Positions 55,130 through 63,584 of a stretch of DNA of 64,000 nt are shown here, one piece after another. The notes below the pieces were generated by a model. That model did no database searches and was not told the origin of the DNA. It was given only the letters and a program-made list of their open reading frames with translations. The stretch's first letter is position 1; every line of letters begins with the position of its first letter. The position numbers and the translations under genes are program-made. The stretch is from Choanephora cucurbitarum (lineage: Eukaryota; Mucoromycota; Mucoromycetes; Mucorales; Choanephoraceae), in NCBI GenBank assembly GCA_025331435.1, contig JAIWNI010000104.1, positions 36,185-100,184 on the forward strand. The letters are read 5' to 3'.

Positions 55130-56690
55130 ATCTAAGCGAAAGTTGCATATACTTACTTGATATATTATAGGCTCATGGTATAAAAAAGGTGCCCACTCTT
55201 TTCACTTCCCTGCCGACCTTCACTGATAGTTTCTTCTTTTTTGGTGACGAAGCTCCACATGCTTGGCCATGGAATGGGCCACCTAATATACAAACTTATC
55301 AATCCTAGCACTTCTGATTTCTACAAGACATTGAATGGATCAGAATACACATTTGATATTGGTGGTCAATACTCACCCACTCAGTTTATGGCACAACCTA
55401 GGCAAATGGATAGATTCAAGTAAAACTACGTCTTCTTCGGTTTTCGAGTACTCCTTTGATCATAGACAAGGCTATTATCGTGCAGTAGACTGGCAGCAAT
55501 ACCTGCTCTACATAGTACCCGCTATGGTCATCCCTCACCTCAAGCATGTCGAAGCAAGAAACGGCTTGATGGCTTTGGTGAATGCTTGTTCCATTGCTCT
55601 GCAGAAAGATATTAGTCATGACGAGTTGATTGATATGGGACTAGTAAGATTCATATCCCTTTATCACTATCATGCACATACCATTAACATGATTCTCTCT
55701 CAGTTTACTCTTTAGATGGGAACGTTTTTTGGAAATCCGAAATGCAGCATCAAAGAATCAACGTGAGAGTTTGGACAATGAACAATCACTTCACGACATA
55801 TCATATGCAAGAAGTTGATTCGTCAACAAGGTCCTCTGCGCCACTATTCGTGTCGATCTCTAGAACGTACGATCAAAAAGTACACAAATCTGTCAAAATC
55901 GAAATCTAGACCACAAGTAGAAAATGAAAACATCTTAACTCGACTTGCTTATTTCAAGCAACTAAATTCGCAATCCATACGAGACTCTCTTTTGCCGCCT
56001 AGACAAGCATCCATTGGCGAGTTTTTTGATCATCCCGATGATTACAGCATCCCACAACTTCGGGAAAAATTCCAGAATTTTGACCTTGAAAATGACAATG
56101 ACGTTTTCGGTGTTACTTCTAGCGTTATAGTTGATGCCATTGAAAGATACTATCTGCGGTCTTTTGCCGAACGTGAGACAGTAGATACTAGGGTCAAGTT
56201 TGCTGCTCGCCTTCTACATGGTCAGATTCTCTTGCAATCGAAATGGTATAAACAATATCAGTCCCAGCTCAAAAGAGCGAATAATATCATTTTGTTCGAA
56301 GCAGTAGAACTAGGATGGTAAGATTAAAAACTGAGGTGTTCGTTGAAATATGTTTCTAATTCTACCTGTAATATTAGCCGACTTCCATCTTGGTTCACGG
56401 GTGAGGTGATTATCTATTTAGCTCATAAACATTTGGGCCGATTGCATTTCTTGGCAGTCGTGTCTATCGCGAAAACTTGTTCTTTAGACGCTTTCAAGGT
56501 TCCAACGGTCACTCTTTTTGGCCCCAATGAAACGAAGAAAGTTGTTGTATGCGATGTGACACATATTATCACAATAACAAGCTACGTAAAGTTCAGCAAT
56601 CATGACTTGAAGTACAAGATCATCTGGCCTGACGCAAAGTTTTATCAAGAACTCGATAAAAGAAAGCCCGGTAGAAGCACACACATATAG
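54770..56690 (+). pseudogene. Tnp2-type CACTA transposase 2, C-terminal part (downstream of the Tc1 insertion)
   Basis: The first exon (about 54770-55110) carries CPGKPKDIVSYLQPVVEEIQ, the PGPK.PKD block of Tnp2 proteins, then GDTGDIPGIS and GCRVC. An intron (55110 to about 55169, ending TATTATAG) precedes an exon with a frameshift near 55260 (FFFFGDEAPH, then HGMGHLIYKLINPSTSDFY). An open stretch of 126 codons ends at 55715 (AVDWQQYLLYIVPAMVIPHL). Further open stretches are 55815-56321 (GPLRHYSCRSLERTIKKYT) and 56343-56690 (C-terminal domain). The splice and frame breaks cannot all be resolved by eye. Several frameshifts suggest decay independent of the Tc1 insertion. Confidence 0.72.
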
Positions 56691-58200
56691 AATTCAAATC
56701 CTATACAATATTTAGAAAATAATAATCACGAGAGTGAAGAACACGAAGATAATAAACGAAACAGAAAAAGGTTCTTTGTGTACTAATCTACGTCTTATTA
56801 TAATGTACGCTGTTACATCATGTGTGTGAGATATCAAAAAATAGCAGTCCTAAACCATTCTATGCTATTTGATGGGTTTTAGGCATCAACCCTAAGCAAT
56901 TTTAATTTTTTCTCATCAGTGGCTGGTCGAACAACTAACCGGGTTGTTTTTCGTAGTAGCTTTTCTTCTTTCTTTCTTTTCTTCTTAACTAGATGGTAAG
57001 CAATAATATACAGAGAACAAAAGATAAAAATATATTGCTGAACATGTCGTACAAGGAGACTATGCCAAATGTCTTATGTATACATGTATAACTAGGACAA
57101 TCAACAAAAATTATTTATTGTGATTACTCTTTGCTTGATGGTGAGAAATGTCATTTTTATTCTTACCACTCAATGGTTTACTCCAAAACAATTCCGATGA
57201 CTAACTGAACTTTACAGCTTTGCGCCTTAGCCTTCGAGTAGTGTAGCTCTAGGTGGTCAGATCTGGTCGAAACAGCTTCTCAACTTTAGGGTAATGCAAT
57301 AGTCTGTAACCTAAATTATATCTTGACTGCCTGATGACAATGATTTGTATTAACCTTGTATTTTATAGTTACCTCTGAATTTAAGCTATGTCTAAACTAT
57401 GCTCTGCTTACATTTTATCAGTTGATTCTGTTACCATCTTACTTAAATTATCAGGTAAAAAACTCTTTGGCTTGATTTTAACTAGATATTTTAGATCTAA
57501 CAACGCTTTTGATGAATTCTATTCTTTCAACATAGAGATCTTTTTCTATCGTATGTATAATTTCTTATTGGCCTTCTCGTCTGTAGTCATCATCAATTGG
57601 CTTTCTACTGCTGGCTATTTTGTTAATTCTATGGCTGTTTGGTTACGCTTTTCATCAACATTGCTCTGTTGTAAAAGGTAAAGAAAGTAGTAAAGACGAT
57701 ATGCGACAAAATTGAAAAACTCTTTCTAATACTACCCCATTTTCTTTCTTTATGCAGATCACATCATGTTACAATAAGTCTCATTCCACTTATGATAATC
57801 AAAAAAGCAGCTATTATCTGTAAAGCAATTCAAGAATTCAAGACTATAATCAGGTTCTTTTCAAGTTGCAATGCTTAATCCAAAATGGTCTCAACTCTTA
57901 CCGACGTCAAGAAAATAAAAGCCTCAAATCAAAAGCAAAGCTTAAAGAAGTTTCCATATATAATAAATGTAAAATTAGAGTAGTAAATAACAAAAGAATC
58001 CTATTAGCTTGTAATATCAAAGAAGCCTCCATTATTATTCTAATATCCGATCGTTATTGAGTGATCTTATTTGCCATAATGGCCGTTTAAGCGCATAAAA
58101 CCTGCTCACTCATATCATTCTATTGTTGATATTGTGGCCTAAAATGAAGAATAGACATTGGGAGGTAATGAGTCGCCGATATGAATGGCATTTGTAAATA
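56691..58200. other. Right-hand noncoding part of CACTA element 2
   Basis: AT-rich sequence between the transposase stop and the subterminal repeats. Two short ORFs (57388-57681 and 57866-58060) have no recognisable family; the first is mainly hydrophobic. I regard them as chance. Confidence 0.5.
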
Positions 58201-58208
58201 CATAAAAT

Positions 58209-58340
58209 ATTTGCACAGACAAATTTTCGCATATGTATTTACATAAAAATCCGTATGCAGCTCGCTGACAGTACAAATGTCGGAGCATTTGCACAGACAA
58301 ATTATTTTATATGTATCTGCAAATCCAGTACGCCGCAGTG
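58209..58340 (-). repeat. Right subterminal and terminal repeats of CACTA element 2
   Basis: ATTTGCACAGACAAATT occurs at 58209-58225 and again at 58287-58303, followed by related TATGTAT and TGCA words. The terminus CCAGTACGCCGCAGTG (58325-58340) is the inverted counterpart of 49385-49400. Confidence 0.85.
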
Positions 58341-58667
58341 AAACACTACAGCTCATGGGGAAAAAATTAAGTGTGTAAGAGTGCGTAGATTTGAGTAAAA
58401 AAATTCGTAAACACAGATTTCTCATTGGGACATCTGTAGTTGGTGACATTCAAAAAATTTGAGTAATTTGCATCAAGGTGGTGTGTAAAAGTGGGAGATT
58501 CGAACATCTGTTACCATAAAGAGACGTATTCTAGCTAATCAAAGGCCTTAGAGTTTACAGAATAAGTATCTCCTGACCAATAATATTCAATTCCGTATTT
58601 ATTTTTACGAATAGTGATACTCTGAAAGGCATTTGATGAGTAATATGATTCGTCAGAGGTTTAAAGA
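58341..58667. other. Spacer between CACTA element 2 and gypsy element 2
   Basis: About 330 bp without a recognised gene or repeat. A GATTCGAAC word at 58496 resembles a tRNA T-loop on the minus strand, but no tRNA fold can be built around it. Confidence 0.5.
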
Positions 58668-58754
58668 TGTGCTATATATTACTATCTGACTAAATTTTAA
58701 ATAAATTATCTTTTACTCCGCTTAACTCTCTTACTGTGCTGCATCCATAATACA
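58668..58754 (+). repeat. 5' LTR of gypsy element 2 (87 bp)
   Basis: Begins TGTGCTATAT and ends CATAATACA. Unusually short for a gypsy LTR. A TATATATT-like word at its start could serve as the core promoter. Confidence 0.92.
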
Positions 58755-58771
58755 TGGTGAGGCTCCCAGTG
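58755..58771 (+). other. Primer-binding site of gypsy element 2
   Basis: TGGTGAGGCTCCCAGTG directly follows the 5' LTR. TGG is the expected start for a tRNA-primed site. The tRNA cannot be named with certainty. It differs from the site of gypsy element 1. Confidence 0.75.
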
Positions 58772-58814
58772 TTAACTAGCAACAATTAAGAGGTCATATC
58801 AACATCCATTTCTT

Positions 58815-59660
58815 TTGTTTCCTAACAAACGTCAACGTCGTTATTCAGAAAGCGCACGTTCTTTACCAACATCACGACTTCTTTCTTGGGGGGAGTTAAC
58901 ACAACTACAACAAAACCGACGATCTAGTTTCTCATCTGTAGCATCAACTACGTCGTTTCATACAGCACCAATCGAGTTAGAAAAAAATACAACTATGTCA
59001 GGAGAAATCACAGCACCTCTCCACACGACTACGGAATTCTCGCAGTACTTGGCTCATGAGAAGGCCAAAACAATTCCAATCGAACCATACCAACTTGACA
59101 ATAGTCTTCGGGTTTGGATGATAGAGTTCGAACAACAAGCAGCAGTCCATAGAATTGACGGTTTAAAAAATGCTGCTTCACAACTGTCTAAATATTTACC
59201 TTTAGTAATTCAACGTTGGATACCTACATTGGCAGTATCTATTCGCTTTAACTTTGCTCTGTTGAAAGAGGCTCTACTCAGTCGTTTTGCGATGGCCGAG
59301 GACGAGGAGAATCGTCTTTTGCTTCGACAACTGAAACAATGTAAAAAGCATCCTCAAGAATCCATTAAACTACATGCAGCAAAATGGGAACATTTACTTA
59401 GTCTTATTTCTGATAAGTATACAGAGGACACCAAGATCTCGTTCTTCATACAATCCTTGGATCAAAGGGATACTAGATTGACGCTAACTTCGTTGGTTGC
59501 AGCCATGAATATCAAGACTCTTGCCGAGTTGATCAATCAAGCTATCAATCTAGAAGTACGTGCAAAACTTTTAGAGGCACCAGAAATAGTACCTGATGAT
59601 CCTATGGAAATTGGAGCTGTTGGTCATGGTAAACATAACAACAAGAAACCATACAAGTAA
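58815..59660 (+). CDS. Gypsy 2 Gag (capsid)
   Basis: The frame is open from 58815, but no ATG occurs before 58995, where a plausible start (MSGEITAPLH) gives about 221 residues. The region upstream (Arg/Ser-rich) has only a TTG and may be leader. The capsid-like part runs from LDNSLRVWMIEFEQQAAVHR through LKEALLSRFAMAEDEENRLL to INLEVRAKLL. The frame stops at 59658-59660 before the zinc knuckle, which is in the next frame. Gag without nucleocapsid is unusual, so a single-base indel between about 59596 and 59660 is likely. A programmed shift cannot be excluded. Confidence 0.85.
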   Translation: MFPNKRQRRYSESARSLPTSRLLSWGELTQLQQNRRSSFSSVASTTSFHTAPIELEKNTTMSGEITAPLHTTTEFSQYLAHEKAKTIPIEPYQLDNSLRVWMIEFEQQAAVHRIDGLKNAASQLSKYLPLVIQRWIPTLAVSIRFNFALLKEALLSRFAMAEDEENRLLLRQLKQCKKHPQESIKLHAAKWEHLLSLISDKYTEDTKISFFIQSLDQRDTRLTLTSLVAAMNIKTLAELINQAINLEVRAKLLEAPEIVPDDPMEIGAVGHGKHNNKKPYK

Positions 59661-60591
59661 CAGTACAAAAAAAGACTCCAAAGACAACAAATGGAACAGA
59701 CAGAACCACCACAAATCTTCTCAACAATCCTCAAGACAACAGGTTCCTCGCTTATACAACAAGAGGGGTGAACCCGTTTGTGGACATTGCTTTCAGTTAC
59801 ATCGAACGATTGATTGTTCTAAGCAAAATAATCATAAATCCAATAATAATAAACATTATTCCGTCAACACGATGGAGTATACAAACTATTCGGACGTTGC
59901 TGGAGAAGTTAATTTAGATTCACCTATCAGAGTACGCAAATCTGATAACATCGTGGCACAAGCAAGTATTAACCATGTGAATTTTCAACATTCCAATACA
60001 CCAATTTCGTTTTTAAGTATTGCTGGCTTGAAAATACGTGCATTGTGGGACACAGGCTCAGCGATTACGTGTATTGCAACGAAGGTAGCAGAGAAGTTGA
60101 AACTACCTATCGATCGGTCACAGGTTATACTCTACACAGATGTCAACAAAAATGTCAATAAGACTCGAGGTTTAGTCAAACTAGACATGTTCAACACTTC
60201 ACTTCAGTTACACATTATTGATGACATTGCTAGAGAGGTGATTATTGGATATGATACGATGAAGAGATGGAAAGCAGTGGTAGACACCGACAAATCAGTA
60301 GTTGGACTCCGTATCGACAATAATTCGCATGCAGTATCATTTGCAACTCATCAACAAGAATTGACTAATTCAGTGTGTCACACGGACATTCAGCAGAAAG
60401 TGGATCAGCTCTTAGTCAAGTACGATTCAATCATTCCGGAGGACAACGACAAACCGGATACAACAGATTTGATCGAATTTACAATCGATACAGGCGACTC
60501 TCCACCGGTCTACACACCTCCAAGAATGTATCATCCGGAAATACAGAAGAAAATCGATGATAAATTGGAAAAGTTGACTGAAAATGACTGA
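59596..60591 (+). CDS. Gypsy 2 nucleocapsid, aspartic protease and start of RT
   Basis: The frame overlaps Gag in a +1 register. A zinc knuckle reads CGHCFQLHRTIDC, C-x2-C-x3-H-x4-C, one residue shorter than the standard spacing. The protease follows (RALWDTGSAITCI, then VIIGYDTMKRWKAV), then the RT N-terminus (DTGDSPPVYTPPRMYHPEI). The frame is lost at a tandem 10-bp duplication, ACTGAAAATG at 60577-60586 and 60587-60596. The protease catalytic triplet DTG is intact. Confidence 0.87.
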   Translation: MILWKLELLVMVNITTRNHTSNSTKKDSKDNKWNRQNHHKSSQQSSRQQVPRLYNKRGEPVCGHCFQLHRTIDCSKQNNHKSNNNKHYSVNTMEYTNYSDVAGEVNLDSPIRVRKSDNIVAQASINHVNFQHSNTPISFLSIAGLKIRALWDTGSAITCIATKVAEKLKLPIDRSQVILYTDVNKNVNKTRGLVKLDMFNTSLQLHIIDDIAREVIIGYDTMKRWKAVVDTDKSVVGLRIDNNSHAVSFATHQQELTNSVCHTDIQQKVDQLLVKYDSIIPEDNDKPDTTDLIEFTIDTGDSPPVYTPPRMYHPEIQKKIDDKLEKLTEND

Positions 60592-61291
60592 AAATGGAAT
60601 CGTCACCAAGGTCATGTTTTCGGAATGGGGCTCTAATGTCACAGCAGTTCCTAAGCCTAACGGAGACATTCGTCCTTGTGGAAATTACGTGAAACTGAAT
60701 TCGATAACTAAGACCATCAAATATCCATTTGTGCACTTGCATCAGGCGCTGCAATCATTGGGGAAATCTGTTATTTTCTCGAAAATTGATTTGGCTTTTG
60801 GGTACTATGCCATCAAGATTGCTGAGAGCGACAAAGAAAAGACTGCTCTGGTTACTACCAACGGTACGTATGTATTTAACTTTATGCCATTTGGTCTCAA
60901 GAATGCACCAGCAGTATTTCAATCATTAATGGATCGGGGTCTCGGCCCACTCAAGTACACAACTGCAATTGCGTATTTGGACGATGTAATCATACACTCA
61001 ATCTCACCAGAACAACACTTGCATGATTTGGAACAAGTTTTACTACGAATCAAAGAAGCTAAGCTGTCCATTAACAAGGATAAATGTGCTTTTGGTTTGA
61101 GATCTGTAGAATTTTTGGGATTTATTGTTTCTGACAAAGGTATATCAGCTAACCCTGACAAAATTCAAGCTATTTTGGCAATACCAGTACCAAAGGATAT
61201 TCAAGAAATGGAAAGATTTCTTGGCGTTTGTGGTGTATATCAAAATTCATTAGTAACTATCAAGGGATTGCAGAACCTTTGCGTAGATTAA
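60584..61291 (+). CDS. Gypsy 2 reverse transcriptase
   Basis: Blocks: SEWGSNVTAVPKPNGDIRPC, VIFSKIDLAFGYYAI (catalytic Asp), FNFMPFGLKNAPAVFQ, AIAYLDDVIIHS (YLDD at about 60975), LSINKDKCAFGLRSVEFLGF. It is one frame off the preceding protease because of the 10-bp duplication, and its end is frameshifted again at an A-run (about 61242-61245), where one base seems to be missing, into the RNase H frame. All reverse transcriptase motifs are intact. Confidence 0.92.
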   Translation: MTENGIVTKVMFSEWGSNVTAVPKPNGDIRPCGNYVKLNSITKTIKYPFVHLHQALQSLGKSVIFSKIDLAFGYYAIKIAESDKEKTALVTTNGTYVFNFMPFGLKNAPAVFQSLMDRGLGPLKYTTAIAYLDDVIIHSISPEQHLHDLEQVLLRIKEAKLSINKDKCAFGLRSVEFLGFIVSDKGISANPDKIQAILAIPVPKDIQEMERFLGVCGVYQNSLVTIKGLQNLCVD

Positions 61292-63075
61292 AGAAGAAGG
61301 ATACTCCTTTTGAATGGTTCAAGGAACAACAAGATTTGTTTGAGGCGTTGAGAGCAAGACTAGCTGAGCTCCCAACTTTGGTACAACCCGATTTTCACAT
61401 ACCATTTGAATTACACTGTGATGCAGCTACGTCCGCAGGAATTGGTATCAATCTCTGCCAACGAGATGACGATGGAGCACTCTATCCAATCTCATTTTCT
61501 TCGCGATCTTTGACGAAATATGAACAGAACTACTCTGTTCGCGAACTTGAAGCAATGGCTATCGTATGGGGAATCAAGAAACACCAGATCTATTTAGAAG
61601 CAGGACACTTCATCGTTTATTCTGATCATAGTTCTCTTCAATGGCTCTTGAATACAAACCAGGAAAAGCAACCTCGGTTATGGCGTTGGTGTCTCTTTCT
61701 ACAAGCTTTTGATTTCGAGATCAAGTATATTGCTGGACATCGTAATGTCGTTGCAGACATGTTGTCCCGTAATCCACTACCACAGTTATCTGCTATTGCT
61801 CCTGGAACACTATGGTCTGAGGATTCGTGGTGGATTACCGAACAGGCGAAGGACGCAGAGTTGAACGCTATTATTAAGAATCTGCAAGACGGGGAAAAGC
61901 CGAACGAAACATATCACTTACACAAAGGAATCCTATGCAAGAACAACAACAAAGGCAGGTTCTCTCACCCTAAAGTTGTCCCTTCTCACATGATCCCTTC
62001 AATCATTCAACACTATCACAGCTCAAAATTTGCAGGTCATGGAGGCGCAAACAAAACTTGTAAGGCGATTCAGAAGGCTCAGATTTACTTCCACTATATG
62101 AACAAAGAAGTGAGCAAATTTACCAAAGCGTGTCTAGTGTGCCAGCAAATCAAAGGTAACAAGTCAAAGCAGTTTCCAATGTCGTCAACATCAGGCGAGT
62201 ATCCGTTCCAGAAAATAGCTATGGACCACTTTGGACCGTTACCTACAAGTGAAAACAATAACAAAAATGCCTTGGTGATCATAGATACGTTCACTCGTTA
62301 TGTGGAAATTTATCCATTGAAATCGACAAACTCAATGGAATTAGCACAAGTATTCTATCATCAGTTTGTTCTAAGACATGGTATGCCGGATCTATGCTTA
62401 CAAGACAATGGTACTTCTTTTGCTTCTGAATTCAATCAAGAATTGGCCAAGTTCACTGGTATGGAATTGATCTTCTCTTCTCCGTATGTTGCTTCTTCTA
62501 ACGGGTTGGTGGAAAGGTTCATGAAAACTCTCAGGCAAATGATTTTACTCTACTGCAGACAAGAAGAGATAAAAAGCAAATGGGATGTAGGCCTTAGATT
62601 GATTAGATTCGTTTACAACAATATGCATCATTCAGCAATCAAATCAAGTCCGTTCGAGTTGGTGCATGGTCGAAAAGCTAGAACTTCTCTTTGTGCTACT
62701 TCGGATGAAGATCAACTCAACTGGCCAAAACACTACCGTGGTATAGACACTCCTCAACTACATTTTGCAAAGGAACTTCGAGAACGTTTGGACAAAGCAT
62801 TCGAAGTGGTGTACAAGGAAATAAACACATATGAAGATCCAGAGAAATTCCAAGGCTTCAAGACAGGTGATCAAGTGATGCTCTTCAACATGCAATTGTC
62901 TACTCCTAACAAGCCAAGAAAACTGGCTTATGACTGGTTGGGCCCTTATGTTATCAAAGCTGTGTTGTCAAAAACTCGTTTTGATATTGAAAACAAAGCG
63001 TCCAAAAAAGTATTGAAAAATATGCATGTTTCACTTATGAAGCCGTTTATGAAAGCAATCTTTTGCTCTAGTTAA
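61228..63075 (+). CDS. Gypsy 2 RNase H and integrase
   Basis: 615 codons. RT connection and RNase H: IPFELHCDAATSAGIGINLC, RELEAMAIVWGIKKHQIYLE, IVYSDHSSLQWLL (to about 61800). Integrase: HHCC zinc finger (YHSSKFAGHGGANKTC...CLVCQQIKG, about 62010-62160), core with MDHFGPLPTSE (Asp), CLQDNGTSFASEF (Asp) and NGLVERFMKTLRQM (Glu), then a GPY/F module (YDWLGPYVIKAVLSKTRFDI). There is no chromodomain. The frame ends at 63073-63075, 67 bp before the 3' LTR. It appears complete and potentially active if supplied in frame. Confidence 0.93.
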   Translation: MWCISKFISNYQGIAEPLRRLKKKDTPFEWFKEQQDLFEALRARLAELPTLVQPDFHIPFELHCDAATSAGIGINLCQRDDDGALYPISFSSRSLTKYEQNYSVRELEAMAIVWGIKKHQIYLEAGHFIVYSDHSSLQWLLNTNQEKQPRLWRWCLFLQAFDFEIKYIAGHRNVVADMLSRNPLPQLSAIAPGTLWSEDSWWITEQAKDAELNAIIKNLQDGEKPNETYHLHKGILCKNNNKGRFSHPKVVPSHMIPSIIQHYHSSKFAGHGGANKTCKAIQKAQIYFHYMNKEVSKFTKACLVCQQIKGNKSKQFPMSSTSGEYPFQKIAMDHFGPLPTSENNNKNALVIIDTFTRYVEIYPLKSTNSMELAQVFYHQFVLRHGMPDLCLQDNGTSFASEFNQELAKFTGMELIFSSPYVASSNGLVERFMKTLRQMILLYCRQEEIKSKWDVGLRLIRFVYNNMHHSAIKSSPFELVHGRKARTSLCATSDEDQLNWPKHYRGIDTPQLHFAKELRERLDKAFEVVYKEINTYEDPEKFQGFKTGDQVMLFNMQLSTPNKPRKLAYDWLGPYVIKAVLSKTRFDIENKASKKVLKNMHVSLMKPFMKAIFCSS

Positions 63076-63135
63076 TTACATTAACTTTATACGATAACTA
63101 TTCTCTTACACTGCTCACACCTTCTCTTACTCGAC

Positions 63136-63142
63136 GGGGGAA
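63136..63142 (+). other. Polypurine tract of gypsy element 2
   Basis: GGGGGAA directly precedes the 3' LTR, the position where second-strand synthesis is primed. Confidence 0.7.
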
Positions 63143-63229
63143 TGTGCTATATATTACTATCTGACTATATTTTAAATAAATTATCTTTTACTCCGCTTAA
63201 CTCTCTTACTGTGCTGTATCCATAATACA
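63143..63229 (+). repeat. 3' LTR of gypsy element 2 (87 bp)
   Basis: Matches 58668-58754 with two substitutions. Followed by AAGA (63230-63233), the target duplication. Confidence 0.92.
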
Positions 63230-63584
63230 AAGAATGATAGGATATAGAATATCCTTACATAAAAGGCTTATTTAAGATTGCTTATAATGAAAGCCCATTT
63301 GTTGGAATGGGCTAATGAAGTGGATTTATTTTACAGAAATTGAAATCGGGTGTTATATATGTATATATATAGGTACATCCTCGTAGCTTTTTTAGAATGG
63401 TATTCTTTTAGCGATGGTGTAGGGATTTCATTTGATAGTTTCATATAAAAGCACATCGTAAAAACTTCAAAAGTGTATAGCAAACAGTCAATGCATGGAA
63501 CTAAGGATTTTTTTAAATTGATCTTTGATGGATTGATCATGATAGTGGATAAAGTTGTGACTGACTATAAAGGATACATAATTA
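63230..63584. other. Spacer without recognised genes
   Basis: About 355 bp between gypsy element 2 and the dispersed repeat. A short TATATATGTATATATATA run lies near 63353-63371. No gene was recognised. Confidence 0.5.

Larger units (their letters stand above)
49385..58340 (+). mobile_element. CACTA (En/Spm) transposon 2, 8,956 bp with a nested Tc1 remnant
   Basis: Left end CACTACGGCGCGCTGG (49385-49400), right end CCAGTACGCCGCAGTG (58325-58340): 13 of 16 positions pair as an inverted repeat. ATTTGCACAGACA occurs once inside the left end (49421-49433) and twice inside the right end (58209-58221 and 58287-58299). The internal genes repeat the arrangement of CACTA element 1. No matching 3-bp duplication is visible (ATT left, AAA right), so one flank may have changed. 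Confidence 0.82.
58668..63229 (+). mobile_element. Ty3/gypsy retrotransposon 2, 4,562 bp, very short LTRs
   Basis: Two 87-bp LTRs (58668-58754 and 63143-63229) differ at only two positions, so the insertion is young. A primer-binding site and polypurine tract lie at the expected places. AAGA before the 5' LTR (58664-58667) and after the 3' LTR (63230-63233) is the target duplication; it reads as 5 bp (AAAGA) if the last LTR base is shared. Gag, protease, RT, RNase H and integrase are all present in gypsy order, broken by three frame changes. Confidence 0.93.

Noticed and set aside
57388..57681. 97-codon hydrophobic ORF as a membrane protein gene
   Set aside because: It is AT-rich, lies in the noncoding end of CACTA element 2, and has no recognisable family or context.
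58480..58530. tRNA-like GATTCGAAC word on the minus strand
   Set aside because: The T-stem does not pair and no acceptor, D or anticodon arm can be formed around it.
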